64,000 nt of DNA from Streptomyces sp. DH24 (GCF_029813775.1 NZ_JARVKW010000013.1:62001-126000), one strand, 5' to 3'. Numbered from the stretch's first letter, positions 37,930 through 47,539 are shown. Program-made: numbers and translations. Notes: generated by a model not told the origin, from the sequence alone.

Positions 37930-37941
37930 GTGACCGGTTCG
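37930..37941. promoter_or_regulatory. Partial copy of CGAACCGGTTCG operator before the ABC operon
   Basis: GTGACCGGTTCG matches 9 of 12 positions of the palindrome found beside the LacI gene, including one whole half-site. It is 80 nt upstream of the binding-protein ATG. The rest of 37851-38015 is G/T-rich non-coding sequence. Confidence 0.45.
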
Positions 37942-38015
37942 GGTGTCCCGTGGCCTGGCGCGCGGCGGCGTGGGGTCTGGGGCCTGGGACCTGGAGTGTG
38001 GGGCGTGGGGCGTGG

Positions 38016-39059
38016 TCAGGGCGTACGGGACCCGGTGTCCGCCGGGGGTGTTGCGCCGACCGGCCCGGTGCTGGCCCGCAGGGAGACCGGTGGCACAAGG
38101 AGGTGGTGCCGGGGCGGTGCGCCGGGATTGTCGAGCCGCTCGACCAGGAGGTCGACGGCGAGACGGCCCAACTCCGCCGCCGGTACGTCCGCCGCGGTGA
38201 GCTGCGGGGTCACCGTCTCGGCCCAGCGGCTGGCCACGACACCGGTGACGGAGAAGTCACGCGGCACATGGCGGCCGGCCTCGACCAGCCCTCGGTAGAG
38301 GCCGCCGAGCGCGGCCTCGTTCAGGGTGACCAGGGCCGTGGTGGCCGGATCGTCGCGCAGGATCTGTTCCAGACACGTCTGGCCCGAAGCGGGGTCGTCC
38401 CCGCAGCAGTACGTCCGGACCGTCAGCCCGCGCTCGGCGGCGGCCTTCGTGAAGCCGTCCAGACCGCGGTGCGCGGACTCGTACCCGCTCCGCAGCAGTT
38501 GCTCGGGGCGGTTGACGAAGGCGACCCGGCGGTGGCCGAGGTCCGCCAGATGGTGCACGCACGCCTCCACCAGCGCGGTGTGGTCGAGGCCCGCCCACCA
38601 GCCGCCCTCGGGACGCGCGGTACGGCCGATGGCGACGAACGGGAAGTCCACGGCGGCCAGATGGTTCACCCGGTCGTCCTCAAGGCGGATTTCCATCAGG
38701 ATCGCGCCGTCGACCCGCCGCTCCCCCAGCATCCGCTGGAAGGAGCGGTCGCTGTCCACGCCGCTGGGGGACAGCAGTACGTCGTAGTCGCAGGCCGCAG
38801 CGGCCTCCACCACGCTGCCGATGAAGTCCAGTTGCATGCCCGTGTAGTGGTTCCCGGCCGGCGGGAAGACCAGCCCGAGCGTGCTGGTCCGCCCGTTGGC
38901 CAGGGCGCGGGCGCTGGCGCTGGGTTGGTAGCCCAGCTCGTCCACGACCTGCTGGATCTTCCTTCGGGTGTCCTCCGAGACGGGACGCTTGCCGCTCAGC
39001 GCGTAGGACACGGTGCTCCGCGAGACACCGGCCCGGCGGGCGATCTCACCGATGTTCAC
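38016..39059 (-). CDS. LacI-family transcriptional regulator
   Basis: 347 residues. The HTH at the N-terminus (NIGEIARRAGVSRSTVSYALSG) and hinge helix (QPSASARALANG, about 45-56) are complete, followed by the ligand-binding domain. GTG start at 39059. It lies between a sugar ABC operon and a divergent secreted glycosidase gene. Three copies of a CGAACCGGTTCG-type palindrome surround its promoter, so it probably represses both sides and itself. Confidence 0.92.
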   Translation of the reverse strand: MNIGEIARRAGVSRSTVSYALSGKRPVSEDTRRKIQQVVDELGYQPSASARALANGRTSTLGLVFPPAGNHYTGMQLDFIGSVVEAAAACDYDVLLSPSGVDSDRSFQRMLGERRVDGAILMEIRLEDDRVNHLAAVDFPFVAIGRTARPEGGWWAGLDHTALVEACVHHLADLGHRRVAFVNRPEQLLRSGYESAHRGLDGFTKAAAERGLTVRTYCCGDDPASGQTCLEQILRDDPATTALVTLNEAALGGLYRGLVEAGRHVPRDFSVTGVVASRWAETVTPQLTAADVPAAELGRLAVDLLVERLDNPGAPPRHHLLVPPVSLRASTGPVGATPPADTGSRTP

Positions 39060-39073
39060 GGCGACTCCTTTGT

Positions 39074-39085
39074 CGAACCGGTTCG
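39074..39085. promoter_or_regulatory. Operator CGAACCGGTTCG, LacI-gene side
   Basis: Perfect 12-bp palindrome 15 nt upstream of the LacI start codon, placed for autorepression. Confidence 0.75.
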
Positions 39086-39217
39086 CATGGAGCGAAGGTA
39101 GGAACCGCCGGAGCGGCTGTCAATACTCGGGACGCACTTCGCCAAACCCCACCAAGGGAAGAGGAAGTTCCTTGCGTCGGGGGGATTGCTGGCCGCTTTG
39201 CCCGGTGCTAGCTTCGC

Positions 39218-39229
39218 CGAACCGGTTCG
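39218..39229. promoter_or_regulatory. Operator CGAACCGGTTCG, second copy
   Basis: Identical palindrome 144 bp from the first. It lies within a larger imperfect dyad with GCTTCG (39211) and GAAGC (39232) outside it. The spacing would allow looping between the two sites. Confidence 0.75.
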
Positions 39230-39390
39230 ATGAAGCGATCCCTCCGGCGAACCGACGGGGCAAGAACCCCCTGGACCCGATCCGCACCCTCCCCGGAACC
39301 CGGAGCCCGGAGCCCGTACCCGGAGGCCCGTACCGGAACCCGGAATCCGGAGCCCGGGACTGCCTTTCCGCTCCCTGGAGCGCAGCTGAC

Positions 39391-39402
39391 CGAACGGGTT
39401 CG
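39391..39402. promoter_or_regulatory. Operator-like CGAACGGGTTCG, third copy near the large GH gene
   Basis: One mismatch from the palindrome, about 105 nt upstream of the GH start. Between the second and third copies, 39290-39360 is a run of ACCCGGAGCC-type degenerate repeats without coding potential. The whole gap 39060-39506 has no gene. Confidence 0.6.
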
Positions 39403-39506
39403 GCGTACTCCTCCCCAGCCTCTCCGCACGGGAACGGCACGTGGACGAGCCGCCGACCGAGGAGGGCCGACCGGAACCCCTGACTGAAGGATTGAGGACG
39501 CCATCC

Positions 39507-42500
39507 ATGCCATCCGCTGACAGATCCGCCCGGCGCCGGAGCTCGGCCGCCGTGGCCCTGACTCTCGGCGCGGGCCTGCTGGCCACACCCGCCGCGCCCG
39601 CGCAGGCGGCCGACGCACCCCGGCCTGCCGCCCACTACACCTTCGACCAGGACGACCTCGCCTCCGGAAGGATCAGCGACAGTTCCGGCAACGGTCTGAC
39701 CGCGAGCCTGCTGAACGGTTCCACCGCGCGGTCCGTCACCGGCGCCGGCGGAGGCAAGGCGCTGGCCCTGCCGGGCGGGGCGCCCACCTCCGACGGCGCC
39801 TACGTCCGCCTGCCTCGCGAAGTGGTCGGCGCGGCAAGCGACTTGACTGTGTCCATCCGCGTGAAGTGGGGCGGCGACAAGTCGGCCTGGCAGCGGATCT
39901 TCGATCTGGGCACCAACAACACGAAGTACCTCTTCGCCACCCCGTCCACCAACAGCGGCGTGCTGCAGACCTCGGTGACCACCGGCGGAGGAGGCGCGGA
40001 GGCGCAGACACGCGGGTACGCGATGCTGCCCGCGGACGAGTGGCGGACGGTCACCGTCACCCTCGACTCCACCGCGGGCCGGGTCACCACCTACCTCGAC
40101 GGTGTGGTGGTCTCCTCCGCCGCGACCGGCATCAAGGCCAGGGAACTGCTCGACACCTCGGCCACGGCAGCCGGCTACATCGGCAGGTCCTTCTATCCGG
40201 ACCCCCTGTTCAAGGGCGCCATCGACGACTTCACCGTGTGGCACGCGGCGCTCAGCGCCGAGCAGGTGGCCGGAACGGTCGCAATCCTGCCCACCCTCAA
40301 GGAGCTCTCGAAGACGTCCTTCGAGGTCCGTACGACGTCCGGGACCGCTCCGTCCCTGCCCGCCGCCGTCCGCTCCTCCTTCTCCGACGGCTACGACCGC
40401 GACACACCGGTCACCTGGGACGACGTACCGGCCGACAAGTACGCCCGGCCGGGAACGTTCACCGTGGCGGGAACGGCAGCCGGGCGCACGGTGCGGGCGA
40501 CCGTCACCGTGGTCCGCGAGGGACAGCTCACCGTCGACCTCGGCTCGGACACCGGCGCGTTCCACGGCGGCGCCTCCGGCACCCTCTACGGCGTGTACGG
40601 ACCGGACGTCCCCACCAACAACCTCATGGAGGGCATGGGCCTGCGCACGGTCTCCACGAAGGCGCAGGACGGCCCGCAGCACCCGGGCGCCGACGCCCTG
40701 GAGGTGGTCAAGCCGCTGGCCGACTCCACCGACGGTGACGTGTACATCTACATGACCGACATCCACCGCGGCTTCCCGTACCAGTGGCCGGGCGACACCC
40801 CCGAACAGAAGCTCAAGCTCTACCGGGAGAAGATCGTCAAGCAGGTCGACCAGGTCCTGCAGCTGCCGAAGGAGTACCAGGACAACATCGTCTTCGTGCC
40901 GTTCAACGAGCCCGAGGGCAACATGTTCGGCACCGGCGAGTGGAGCTACAACAAGGTCAGCTGGCTCAACGACCCGGACGACTACTTCGCCGCCTGGGAC
41001 GACTTCCACCAGCTCATCAAGGGCAAGATGCCCGAGGCCCGCATCGCGGGTCCCAACACCAGCATCCTCTTCGACCAGGTGAAGGGTTTCCTCACGCACG
41101 CCCAGGCCGCCGGTACTCTCCCGGACGTCATCACCTGGCACGAGCTGAGTCACCCGGAGGCGGTGCGCGAGAGCGTCGCCAAGTACCGGGCGTGGGAGAA
41201 GGACCTCTTCAGGGGCACCGCCGAGGAGGGCACCCGACTCCCCGTCAACATCAATGAGTACGCGTTCAACTACCACACCTCCGTGCCCGGCCAGATGATC
41301 CAGTGGGTGTCCGCGATCGAGGAGTCCAAGGTGGACGCCGACATCGCGTACTGGAACATCGACGGCAATCTCTCCGACTCCGCGGTGCAGTCCAACCGCG
41401 GCAACGGCCAGTGGTGGCTGCTCAACTCGTACGCCTCGATGAGCGGGCACACGGTGAGGGTGACCCCGCCGTTCCCGGGCGAGAACTACACCATGCAGGG
41501 CGTCGCCACGCTCGACGAGAAGAAGAAGCAGTCCCGGCTGCTGTTCGGCGGGTCCACCGGCAAGGGCCACATCACCTTCGACAACGTACCGGAGAAGATC
41601 TTCGGCGACCGGGTGCACGCCTGGGTGCGGGAGATCGAGTGGAGTGGCCAGCTGGGAGACTCCCCCGGGCCGCAGCTGCTCGCGGAGCAGGACGTGCGGG
41701 TCGGCGACGACGGCACGGTCGTCTTCGACTTCGGCGCCGGCGGACTGCCGAAGCTGAAGGAGTCCTCGTCGTACGAGATCGTCCTCAGCCCGGCCGGGAA
41801 GGCCGCGGGCACGCAGTCACCGTCCACGCGCTGGAAGTCGTCGTACGAGGCGGAGGACGCCGCCCACACCGGGTCCGGTTACTCGAAGAACGGCCCGGAG
41901 GGTTCGCCCCGGGACGTGTCGAAGTTCTACACCTCCGGCGGCTACGACGTGGGGGGCCTGCGCACCGGCTCGGACCTCGCGCTCGACTTCACCGTGGACG
42001 TCCCCGAGGACGGCACGTACGACCTGAGTGTCTTCGCCAACTCCCTCAACACCTTCGACAGGGTGAAGGAACAGGGCCCCACCAACGTCTTCCTGCGCGT
42101 CGACGGCAAGGCGGACAGCGAGCAGGAGCTGCACCTGCCGCTCGGCTACAAGTGGGTGGTGTGGGACCACGCCGACACCAAGGTGAGGCTCACCAAGGGC
42201 AGGCACACCCTGACGCTCGCCGCGAAGAGCGCCGACGGCAAGCGCGCCACCCAGGGCGACGCCATCGTCGACCGCCTCGTCCTCTCCCTTCCCGGGGCTT
42301 CGGCCACCACCCAGGTGTACGAGGGCGAGCTGGCCTGGCTGGGCGGCGGGGCACAGCCCAGGTACACGCTGCCGAAGCAGGCCGGAGCCCCCGCCACCGG
42401 CTCGGGCGCGGTCCAGCTCGACAAGGGCCAGACCGCCACGTTCTGGGTCCACTCACCCGCCGACCGCGAGGCCACCCTCAAGGTCGACACCCTCGGCAGC

Positions 42501-43169
42501 GCGAACGCCCGGCTCGCCGTCAACGGGCACGATGTCCTGCGCCTGTCCCAGGGCAGGAACAGCGTGGCGGTCTCCCTTTCGGGAGGCGTCAACAAGGTGA
42601 CGGTGACCGGAGGTTCGTCCAGCACGCTCGTGGACCGGCTCACGGTCACGCCCACCCGGGGCGCGCTTCCGACGCGTACGTACGAGGCGGGCGACGCCGA
42701 ACTCGCGGGCTCGGCCACGCTCGCCCCGCTCTCCCTGGCCACCGGCAACACGGCCGTCACCGGAATCGGCGGCGAACCCGGCAACGGCAACACCGCGACG
42801 TTCACCGTCGGCGCCGACCGGGCCGGCCTGTACGCGCTGCGCGTCCGCTACTCCAACCCCGAGCAGTCCGAAGCCACCCACTACAACCCGGACCCGCTCG
42901 CCCGCCACGCCGACATCACCGTCAACGGCGGCGAGACACGGCGCGTCGGCTTTCCGCACAGCTTCCACCGCAACAATTTCTGGGAGCTGACCATCCCGGT
43001 CCACCTCAAGAAGGGACAGAACACGGTCTCCTTCAGCTCCGAGGAGTTGCCGAACTTCGACGGCACCACCTACGCCTCGGACACGTTCCCCGGCGTGCTG
43101 CTTCGCTCCCGCTACGCACCGCTGATCGACCGGATCACCGTCGCGCCGTACGCGCGGGAGGTGCGATGA
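39507..43169 (+). CDS. Large secreted multidomain clan GH-A glycoside hydrolase
   Basis: 1220 residues. Signal peptide (cleavage near AQA/ADA, residue 34), LamG/concanavalin-like module (about 40-265), bacterial Ig-like strand set (about 280-345), then a (beta/alpha)8 domain (about 350-690). Its likely acid/base is E468 (FNEPEGN) and nucleophile E584 (NINEYAF), the spacing and motifs of clan GH-A. Two CBM35/CBM6-like sandwiches beginning YEAED and YEAGD lie at about 775-930 and 1050-1215, with another sandwich between. I cannot assign a known GH family. ATG 39507 is chosen because the signal peptide begins there. Controlled by the LacI palindromes. Confidence 0.8.
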   Translation: MPSADRSARRRSSAAVALTLGAGLLATPAAPAQAADAPRPAAHYTFDQDDLASGRISDSSGNGLTASLLNGSTARSVTGAGGGKALALPGGAPTSDGAYVRLPREVVGAASDLTVSIRVKWGGDKSAWQRIFDLGTNNTKYLFATPSTNSGVLQTSVTTGGGGAEAQTRGYAMLPADEWRTVTVTLDSTAGRVTTYLDGVVVSSAATGIKARELLDTSATAAGYIGRSFYPDPLFKGAIDDFTVWHAALSAEQVAGTVAILPTLKELSKTSFEVRTTSGTAPSLPAAVRSSFSDGYDRDTPVTWDDVPADKYARPGTFTVAGTAAGRTVRATVTVVREGQLTVDLGSDTGAFHGGASGTLYGVYGPDVPTNNLMEGMGLRTVSTKAQDGPQHPGADALEVVKPLADSTDGDVYIYMTDIHRGFPYQWPGDTPEQKLKLYREKIVKQVDQVLQLPKEYQDNIVFVPFNEPEGNMFGTGEWSYNKVSWLNDPDDYFAAWDDFHQLIKGKMPEARIAGPNTSILFDQVKGFLTHAQAAGTLPDVITWHELSHPEAVRESVAKYRAWEKDLFRGTAEEGTRLPVNINEYAFNYHTSVPGQMIQWVSAIEESKVDADIAYWNIDGNLSDSAVQSNRGNGQWWLLNSYASMSGHTVRVTPPFPGENYTMQGVATLDEKKKQSRLLFGGSTGKGHITFDNVPEKIFGDRVHAWVREIEWSGQLGDSPGPQLLAEQDVRVGDDGTVVFDFGAGGLPKLKESSSYEIVLSPAGKAAGTQSPSTRWKSSYEAEDAAHTGSGYSKNGPEGSPRDVSKFYTSGGYDVGGLRTGSDLALDFTVDVPEDGTYDLSVFANSLNTFDRVKEQGPTNVFLRVDGKADSEQELHLPLGYKWVVWDHADTKVRLTKGRHTLTLAAKSADGKRATQGDAIVDRLVLSLPGASATTQVYEGELAWLGGGAQPRYTLPKQAGAPATGSGAVQLDKGQTATFWVHSPADREATLKVDTLGSANARLAVNGHDVLRLSQGRNSVAVSLSGGVNKVTVTGGSSSTLVDRLTVTPTRGALPTRTYEAGDAELAGSATLAPLSLATGNTAVTGIGGEPGNGNTATFTVGADRAGLYALRVRYSNPEQSEATHYNPDPLARHADITVNGGETRRVGFPHSFHRNNFWELTIPVHLKKGQNTVSFSSEELPNFDGTTYASDTFPGVLLRSRYAPLIDRITVAPYAREVR

Positions 43170-43490
43170 GGTCCTCACCTCCCGCGCCACGGTGACGCGC
43201 ACGGGAGCCGGGTAACAGGGACGCCATGACCCTCACCCTGCCCGGCAGGGCGCACCCGCACGACCATCGATACCGCAAGCAGGCGCCCGGGACCGACACA
43301 CTCGGCGGTCCCGGGCGCCGGCCTGCCCGCCCGCCCTCGTGCGGCATGACCGAAACCCCGAGTGCCACCGGCGTGAACGGGGCTCGGACGTCGTGACGCA
43401 CCGGACGCCACCGGCCCCTGCCGGACCCGAGTCAGGAGCCGGCACCGCTCACGGAACCTCATTCCGTCCCGTGCCTCACGACGTCGAACG
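43170..43490. other. Intergenic region after the large GH gene
   Basis: 321 bp with no convincing gene; it contains the strong hairpin at 43282-43319 and otherwise unremarkable GC-rich sequence up to the Doc-like gene's stop. Confidence 0.5.
43282..43319. terminator. Hairpin terminator, 14-bp perfect stem
   Basis: GGCGCCCGGGACCG (43282-43295) pairs perfectly with 43306-43319 around a 10-nt loop, about 110 nt after the GH stop and between convergent genes. Confidence 0.75.
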
Positions 43491-43823
43491 TCAGGAAACG
43501 GGGAACCAGGCCGACAGGCGCTTGGCAATGGCCGGTACATCGATGTTGTCCTGCGCGACGTCCTCGACGAACGGGCCGGCGACGGAGACGAATGGCGGAA
43601 CGGTACTGGCGCTGACGCCGTTGAACCGCAGGAAGACACGCATGGCAAGCCGGGCGGTGCGCTCGTTGCCGTCGATCAGCGCGTGATTGCGGGCAACGGA
43701 GTGCAGCAGTGCCGCCGCCTTCTCGTGCAGCGTGGGATACAGCTCGGCCCCGAACACGTTCGTCCGGGGCCGTTCGATCGCGGACACCAAAAGCCCCGAT
43801 GCGAGGTGATACCAGCCACTCAC
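43491..43823 (-). CDS. Doc/Fic-family toxin-like protein, N-terminally shortened, no antitoxin
   Basis: About 110 residues if GTG 43823 is the start. The Fic core NHALIDGNERTARLAMRVFLRFNG matches Doc-type H-x-x-x-D-x-N-K-R, but with Glu in place of the Lys. Upstream of LASGLLVSAIERPR the usual Doc N-terminal helix is absent, and the frame runs into sequence beside the methyltransferase end with no good SD. No Phd-like antitoxin gene is adjacent. It is probably a decayed toxin-antitoxin remnant. It could still be expressed. Confidence 0.65.
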   Translation of the reverse strand: MSGWYHLASGLLVSAIERPRTNVFGAELYPTLHEKAAALLHSVARNHALIDGNERTARLAMRVFLRFNGVSASTVPPFVSVAGPFVEDVAQDNIDVPAIAKRLSAWFPVS

Positions 43824-43891
43824 GACCTCGGACCACGGCGCCGTCCTTCGTGGCCCGGCCGGGCCGACCACCTGGAATACAGAGCAGCCGG

Positions 43892-45220
43892 TCAGAGGCC
43901 CTTTGCCGCAGGCTCCAAAATCGCCACGCACTCCACGTGCGAGGTCATCGGAAACAGATCGAACGCCCGCAGCGTCCGCACCCGATACCCGCCGTCCCGG
44001 AAGTAGGCGATGTCCCGGGCCAGCGCAGCGGGATCGCACGCGACGTACGCGATCCTCCGCGCCCCCAGCGACGAAAGGTGCGCCACCGTCCTGCGGCCCG
44101 CGCCCGCGCGTGGCGGGTCGAGGACGATCAGGTCGACCTCGGTGATGCCGGTGCGCGGCAGGACGGACTCGACCTTGCCCTGTTCGATGCGGACGCGCGG
44201 GAAGTCCGCGAGGTTGTGCCGGGCGTCCTCCACGGCGCGCTTGCCGGACTCGATGCCGAGCACCGCGCCCTGCTCGCCGAGGCGGTCCGCGAGGGCGCCC
44301 GCGAAGAGGCCGACGCCGCAGTACAGGTCGAGCGCCATGTCGCCCTTGCGCGGCAGCAGGCCCTGCATGACCGCCGTGACCAGGGTGTCCGCGGCCTTCG
44401 GATGGATCTGCCAGAAGCCGCCGTTGCCCACCCGGTAGGTGCGGCCGTCGGCGCGCTCGCGGACGAAGGGGCGGCCGTGGACGCGGTGCACGCCGCCGTC
44501 CTTCTCGTCGACGCGCAGGACGGAGACGGGGCGGTCCAGCTCCACCAGCGGCAGGCGGGCGCCCGGCTTCGGCGTGAGGATCACCTGGCGGTCCTGGGAG
44601 CCGCTCGCCGCGATCGCCTCGACGGAGTCCATGCCCGTCCAATCGTGCTTCTCGATGCCCAGCTCGCTGACGCCCTCGGCGGCGATCATGCAGTGGTCGA
44701 TCGGCTGGACCTCGTGCGAGCGGTGCTTGCGCAGGCCCGCGCGGCCGTCGGCGGTCACCGCGTACTGCACGCGCGTGCGCCACGACGGGACCTGTCCGGC
44801 GGGGAGCTTGTCGCCCTCGGCGGGCACGACCGTGCCGTCCCAGCCGGCCTCCTCGGGCGTGAGCCCGGCGAGCCGCTGGAGCTGTTCGGCGATCACCTCG
44901 CCCTTGAGCCGGCGCTGCGCTCCCGGCTTGGCGTGCTGCCAGTCGCAGCCGCCGCAGCGGCCGGGGCCGGCGAACGGGCAGGGCGCCTCGATGCGGTCCT
45001 TGGACGCCTCAAGGATCTCGACCGCGTCGGCGCGCAGGAAGCGGGCGCCCTCCTCCCCGTCGGTGACTCGCGCGACGACCCGCTCGCCGGGCAGCGCGTG
45101 CCGGACGAACAGCACCTGGCCCTCGGACGTACGGGCGATGCAGTGGCCGCCGTGGGCGACGGGGCCGATCTCGACCTCGTACTCCTCCCCCACCAGCGAC
45201 TTCTTCTCTTCTGCCTGCAT
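43892..45220 (-). CDS. TrmA/RumA-family RNA 5-methyluridine methyltransferase
   Basis: 442 residues. N-terminal TRAM domain (about 10-65), Fe-S cysteines C81, C89 and C92 plus a later HC, SAM loop LDLYCGVGLFAG (near 290), LDPPRAGAGRRT, and the catalytic Cys in YVACDPAALARD near residue 400. It would methylate U in tRNA or 23S rRNA; which one cannot be told. First member of a block that is also collinear in Mycobacterium (Rv2689c next to a permease and TrkA genes). ATG 45220 begins the TRAM lead-in. Confidence 0.88.
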   Translation of the reverse strand: MQAEEKKSLVGEEYEVEIGPVAHGGHCIARTSEGQVLFVRHALPGERVVARVTDGEEGARFLRADAVEILEASKDRIEAPCPFAGPGRCGGCDWQHAKPGAQRRLKGEVIAEQLQRLAGLTPEEAGWDGTVVPAEGDKLPAGQVPSWRTRVQYAVTADGRAGLRKHRSHEVQPIDHCMIAAEGVSELGIEKHDWTGMDSVEAIAASGSQDRQVILTPKPGARLPLVELDRPVSVLRVDEKDGGVHRVHGRPFVRERADGRTYRVGNGGFWQIHPKAADTLVTAVMQGLLPRKGDMALDLYCGVGLFAGALADRLGEQGAVLGIESGKRAVEDARHNLADFPRVRIEQGKVESVLPRTGITEVDLIVLDPPRAGAGRRTVAHLSSLGARRIAYVACDPAALARDIAYFRDGGYRVRTLRAFDLFPMTSHVECVAILEPAAKGL

Positions 45221-45308
45221 GGCGGGGTGACTCCACAACATCGAGGGGGTGTACGGACGGCGGTCCCGGCCGGCCGGTGTGGGCCGGCCCGGACAACAGC
45301 CCACCAGT

Positions 45309-47357
45309 CTACGTGGACGAGGAGGACTCCTTCGTCCGCTCCTGGGCGGGACCGCGCCGCACCGAGCCCGGCGCGTTCCAGTCCTGCCGCTTGCGGGCGC
45401 GCTTCTTGGCCACCTCGGACGACTGGAGCTGGTACGGCACCGAGGTCACCATGACGCCCGGCGTGAACAGCAGCCGGCCCTTGAGCCGCAGCGCGCTCTG
45501 GTTGTGCAGCAGGTGCTCGTACCAGTGGCCGACGACGTACTCGGGGATGATCACGGACACGGCGTCGCGCGGCGACTCGTTGCGCAGGCTCTTGACGTAC
45601 TCGATGACGGGCCGGGTGATCTCGCGGTAGGGCGAGTCCAGCACCTTCAGCGGTACGTCGATGCCGCGCCGCTCCCATTCCTCGCGCAGCGCCTTGGTCT
45701 CGGCGGGGTCGACGTTGACGCTGAGCGCCTCCAGGGTGTCGGAGCGCATCAGCTTGGCGTAGGCGAGGGCGCGCAGCGTCGGGCGGTGGATCTTGGAGAT
45801 CAGGACGACGGAGTGGACGCGGGAGGGCCGGACGATGTCGTCGCTCGGGCCGTCGGGCGCGGCGATCTCCTCGGCGACGCGGTCGTAGTGCTTACGGATC
45901 GCCGTCATCGTCGCGTAGAAGATCACCATGCCGAGCAGGGCGACCCAGGCGCCGTGGGTGAACTTGGTGACGAGGACGACGATGAGGACGAGGCCGGTGA
46001 AGAAGGCGCCGAAGGTGTTGATCGCGCGGGATCGGATCATGCGGCGGCGCTTGGCCGGGTCCTTCTCGGTGGCCAGGTGGCGGTTCCAGTGCCGGACCAT
46101 GCCGGTCTGGCTGAGCGTGAACGACATGAACACGCCGACGATGTACAGCTGGATCAGGCGGGTGGAGTCGGCGCCGTAGATCCATACGAGGAGTGCGGCG
46201 GCGCCGGCGAGGAGCACGATGCCGTTGGAGAAGGCGAGGCGGTCGCCGCGGGTGTGCAGCTGGCGCGGGAGGTAGCGGTCCTGGGCGAGGATCGAGCCGA
46301 GCAGCGGGAAGCCGTTGTAGGCGGTGTTGGCGGCGAGGAACAGCACCAGCGCGGTGGCCGCGGCGAGCATGATGAACAGCAGGCTGCCCTCGCCGAAGAC
46401 GGCCTCGGCGACCTGGGAGATCACCGGGTGCTGCACGTAGTCCGGGCCGACCGGGACGCCGTCGCGGAACAGGTCGACGGCGGGTTTCTCGGCCATGCGG
46501 ACGTTGGTCGCCATGGCGAGGGCGATGATGCCGCAGAACATGGTGACGGCGAGCAGGCCCATCAGCGCGAGCGTGGTGCCCGCGTTCTTGGACTTCGGCT
46601 TGCGGAAGGCGGGCACGCCGTTGGAGATCGCCTCGACGCCGGTGAGCGCGGCGCAGCCGGAGGAGAACGCGCGCAACAGCAGGAACAGCAGGGCGAATCC
46701 GGCCAGTCCGCCGTGCTCGGGCTTGATCTCGTAGGAGGCCGTCGGTGCGCGCATCTCGTCGCCGAGGACCAGTCCGCGGAAGGCGCCCCACGCGATCATG
46801 GTGAAGACGCCGGCGACGAAGACGTACGTGGGGATGGCGAAGATCATGCCGGACTCGCGCACGCCGCGCAGGTTCATCAGGGTCAGCAGCACGATCACGC
46901 CGATCGCGCAGGCGACCTTGTGCTCGACGACGAACGGGACGGCGGAGCCGAGGTTCTCGATGCCGGAGGAGATTGACACGGCGACGGTGAGCACGTAGTC
47001 GACGAGCAGGGCGCTCGCGACGGTGAGGCCGGCCTTGGGCCCGAGGTTGGTGTTGGCGACCTCGTAGTCGCCGCCGCCGCTGGGGTAGGCGTGGACGTTC
47101 TGCCGGTAGGAGGCGACCACGGTGAACATCAGCACGACGACCGCGAGGGCGATCCAGGGACTGAAGTGGTAGGCCGACACGCCCGCGATGGACAGGACCA
47201 GCAGTACCTCTCCGGGGGCGTACGCGACGGAGGACAGCGGGTCGGAGGCGAAGACCGGGAGGGCGATGCGCTTCGGCAGGAGCGTTTCCCCGAGCCGATC
47301 ACTGCGCAGTGCGCGCCCGATCAGAATCCGTTTGGGCACGTCGGTCAGTTTGGACAC
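45309..47357 (-). CDS. KimA-like APC potassium importer
   Basis: 682 residues from GTG 47357 (SKLTDVPKRILIG, the usual beginning of relatives); GTG 47396 would add 13 residues. Twelve membrane helices carry the ASDPLSSVAYAPGEVLL signature of the KimA branch of the APC superfamily, followed by a cytoplasmic C-terminal domain (about 510-682). Neighbouring TrkA/RCK proteins and KdpDE support K+ transport. No SD precedes GTG 47357, but TACGAT about 10 nt upstream could be a -10 of a leaderless transcript. c-di-AMP control is known for KimA but not shown here. Confidence 0.82.
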   Translation of the reverse strand: MSKLTDVPKRILIGRALRSDRLGETLLPKRIALPVFASDPLSSVAYAPGEVLLVLSIAGVSAYHFSPWIALAVVVLMFTVVASYRQNVHAYPSGGGDYEVANTNLGPKAGLTVASALLVDYVLTVAVSISSGIENLGSAVPFVVEHKVACAIGVIVLLTLMNLRGVRESGMIFAIPTYVFVAGVFTMIAWGAFRGLVLGDEMRAPTASYEIKPEHGGLAGFALLFLLLRAFSSGCAALTGVEAISNGVPAFRKPKSKNAGTTLALMGLLAVTMFCGIIALAMATNVRMAEKPAVDLFRDGVPVGPDYVQHPVISQVAEAVFGEGSLLFIMLAAATALVLFLAANTAYNGFPLLGSILAQDRYLPRQLHTRGDRLAFSNGIVLLAGAAALLVWIYGADSTRLIQLYIVGVFMSFTLSQTGMVRHWNRHLATEKDPAKRRRMIRSRAINTFGAFFTGLVLIVVLVTKFTHGAWVALLGMVIFYATMTAIRKHYDRVAEEIAAPDGPSDDIVRPSRVHSVVLISKIHRPTLRALAYAKLMRSDTLEALSVNVDPAETKALREEWERRGIDVPLKVLDSPYREITRPVIEYVKSLRNESPRDAVSVIIPEYVVGHWYEHLLHNQSALRLKGRLLFTPGVMVTSVPYQLQSSEVAKKRARKRQDWNAPGSVRRGPAQERTKESSSST

Positions 47358-47539
47358 AACAGAGGATCGTAAGCCTTCGAACAGGGGCCTGCCCACCCGC
47401 CACCCCCATCGGACGGCCCTCTGCTCTCCGGGTGAATTCCGGGTGCTCCGCGGCTGCGGATTCCGCAGGTCCCGGCGTCGGCATGCCTATATGACAAAAC
47501 CCCGTCCCTTGACCGGCCGTTGCCGCACCCGGAGGTTCC

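Noticed and set aside
39290..39360. Possible CRISPR-like array before the large GH gene
   Set aside because: Units are short, contiguous and degenerate (ACCCGGAGCC variants) with no unique spacers.
43837..44783. Fusion of the Doc-like frame to upstream codons in the methyltransferase region
   Set aside because: The upstream part is an out-of-frame shadow of the methyltransferase gene; only the last about 110 codons resemble Fic/Doc.
47358..47539. c-di-AMP (ydaO-type) riboswitch before the KimA-like gene
   Set aside because: The upstream stretch is short, lacks the conserved GGG/GAAAC-type elements I would expect, and may be leaderless.
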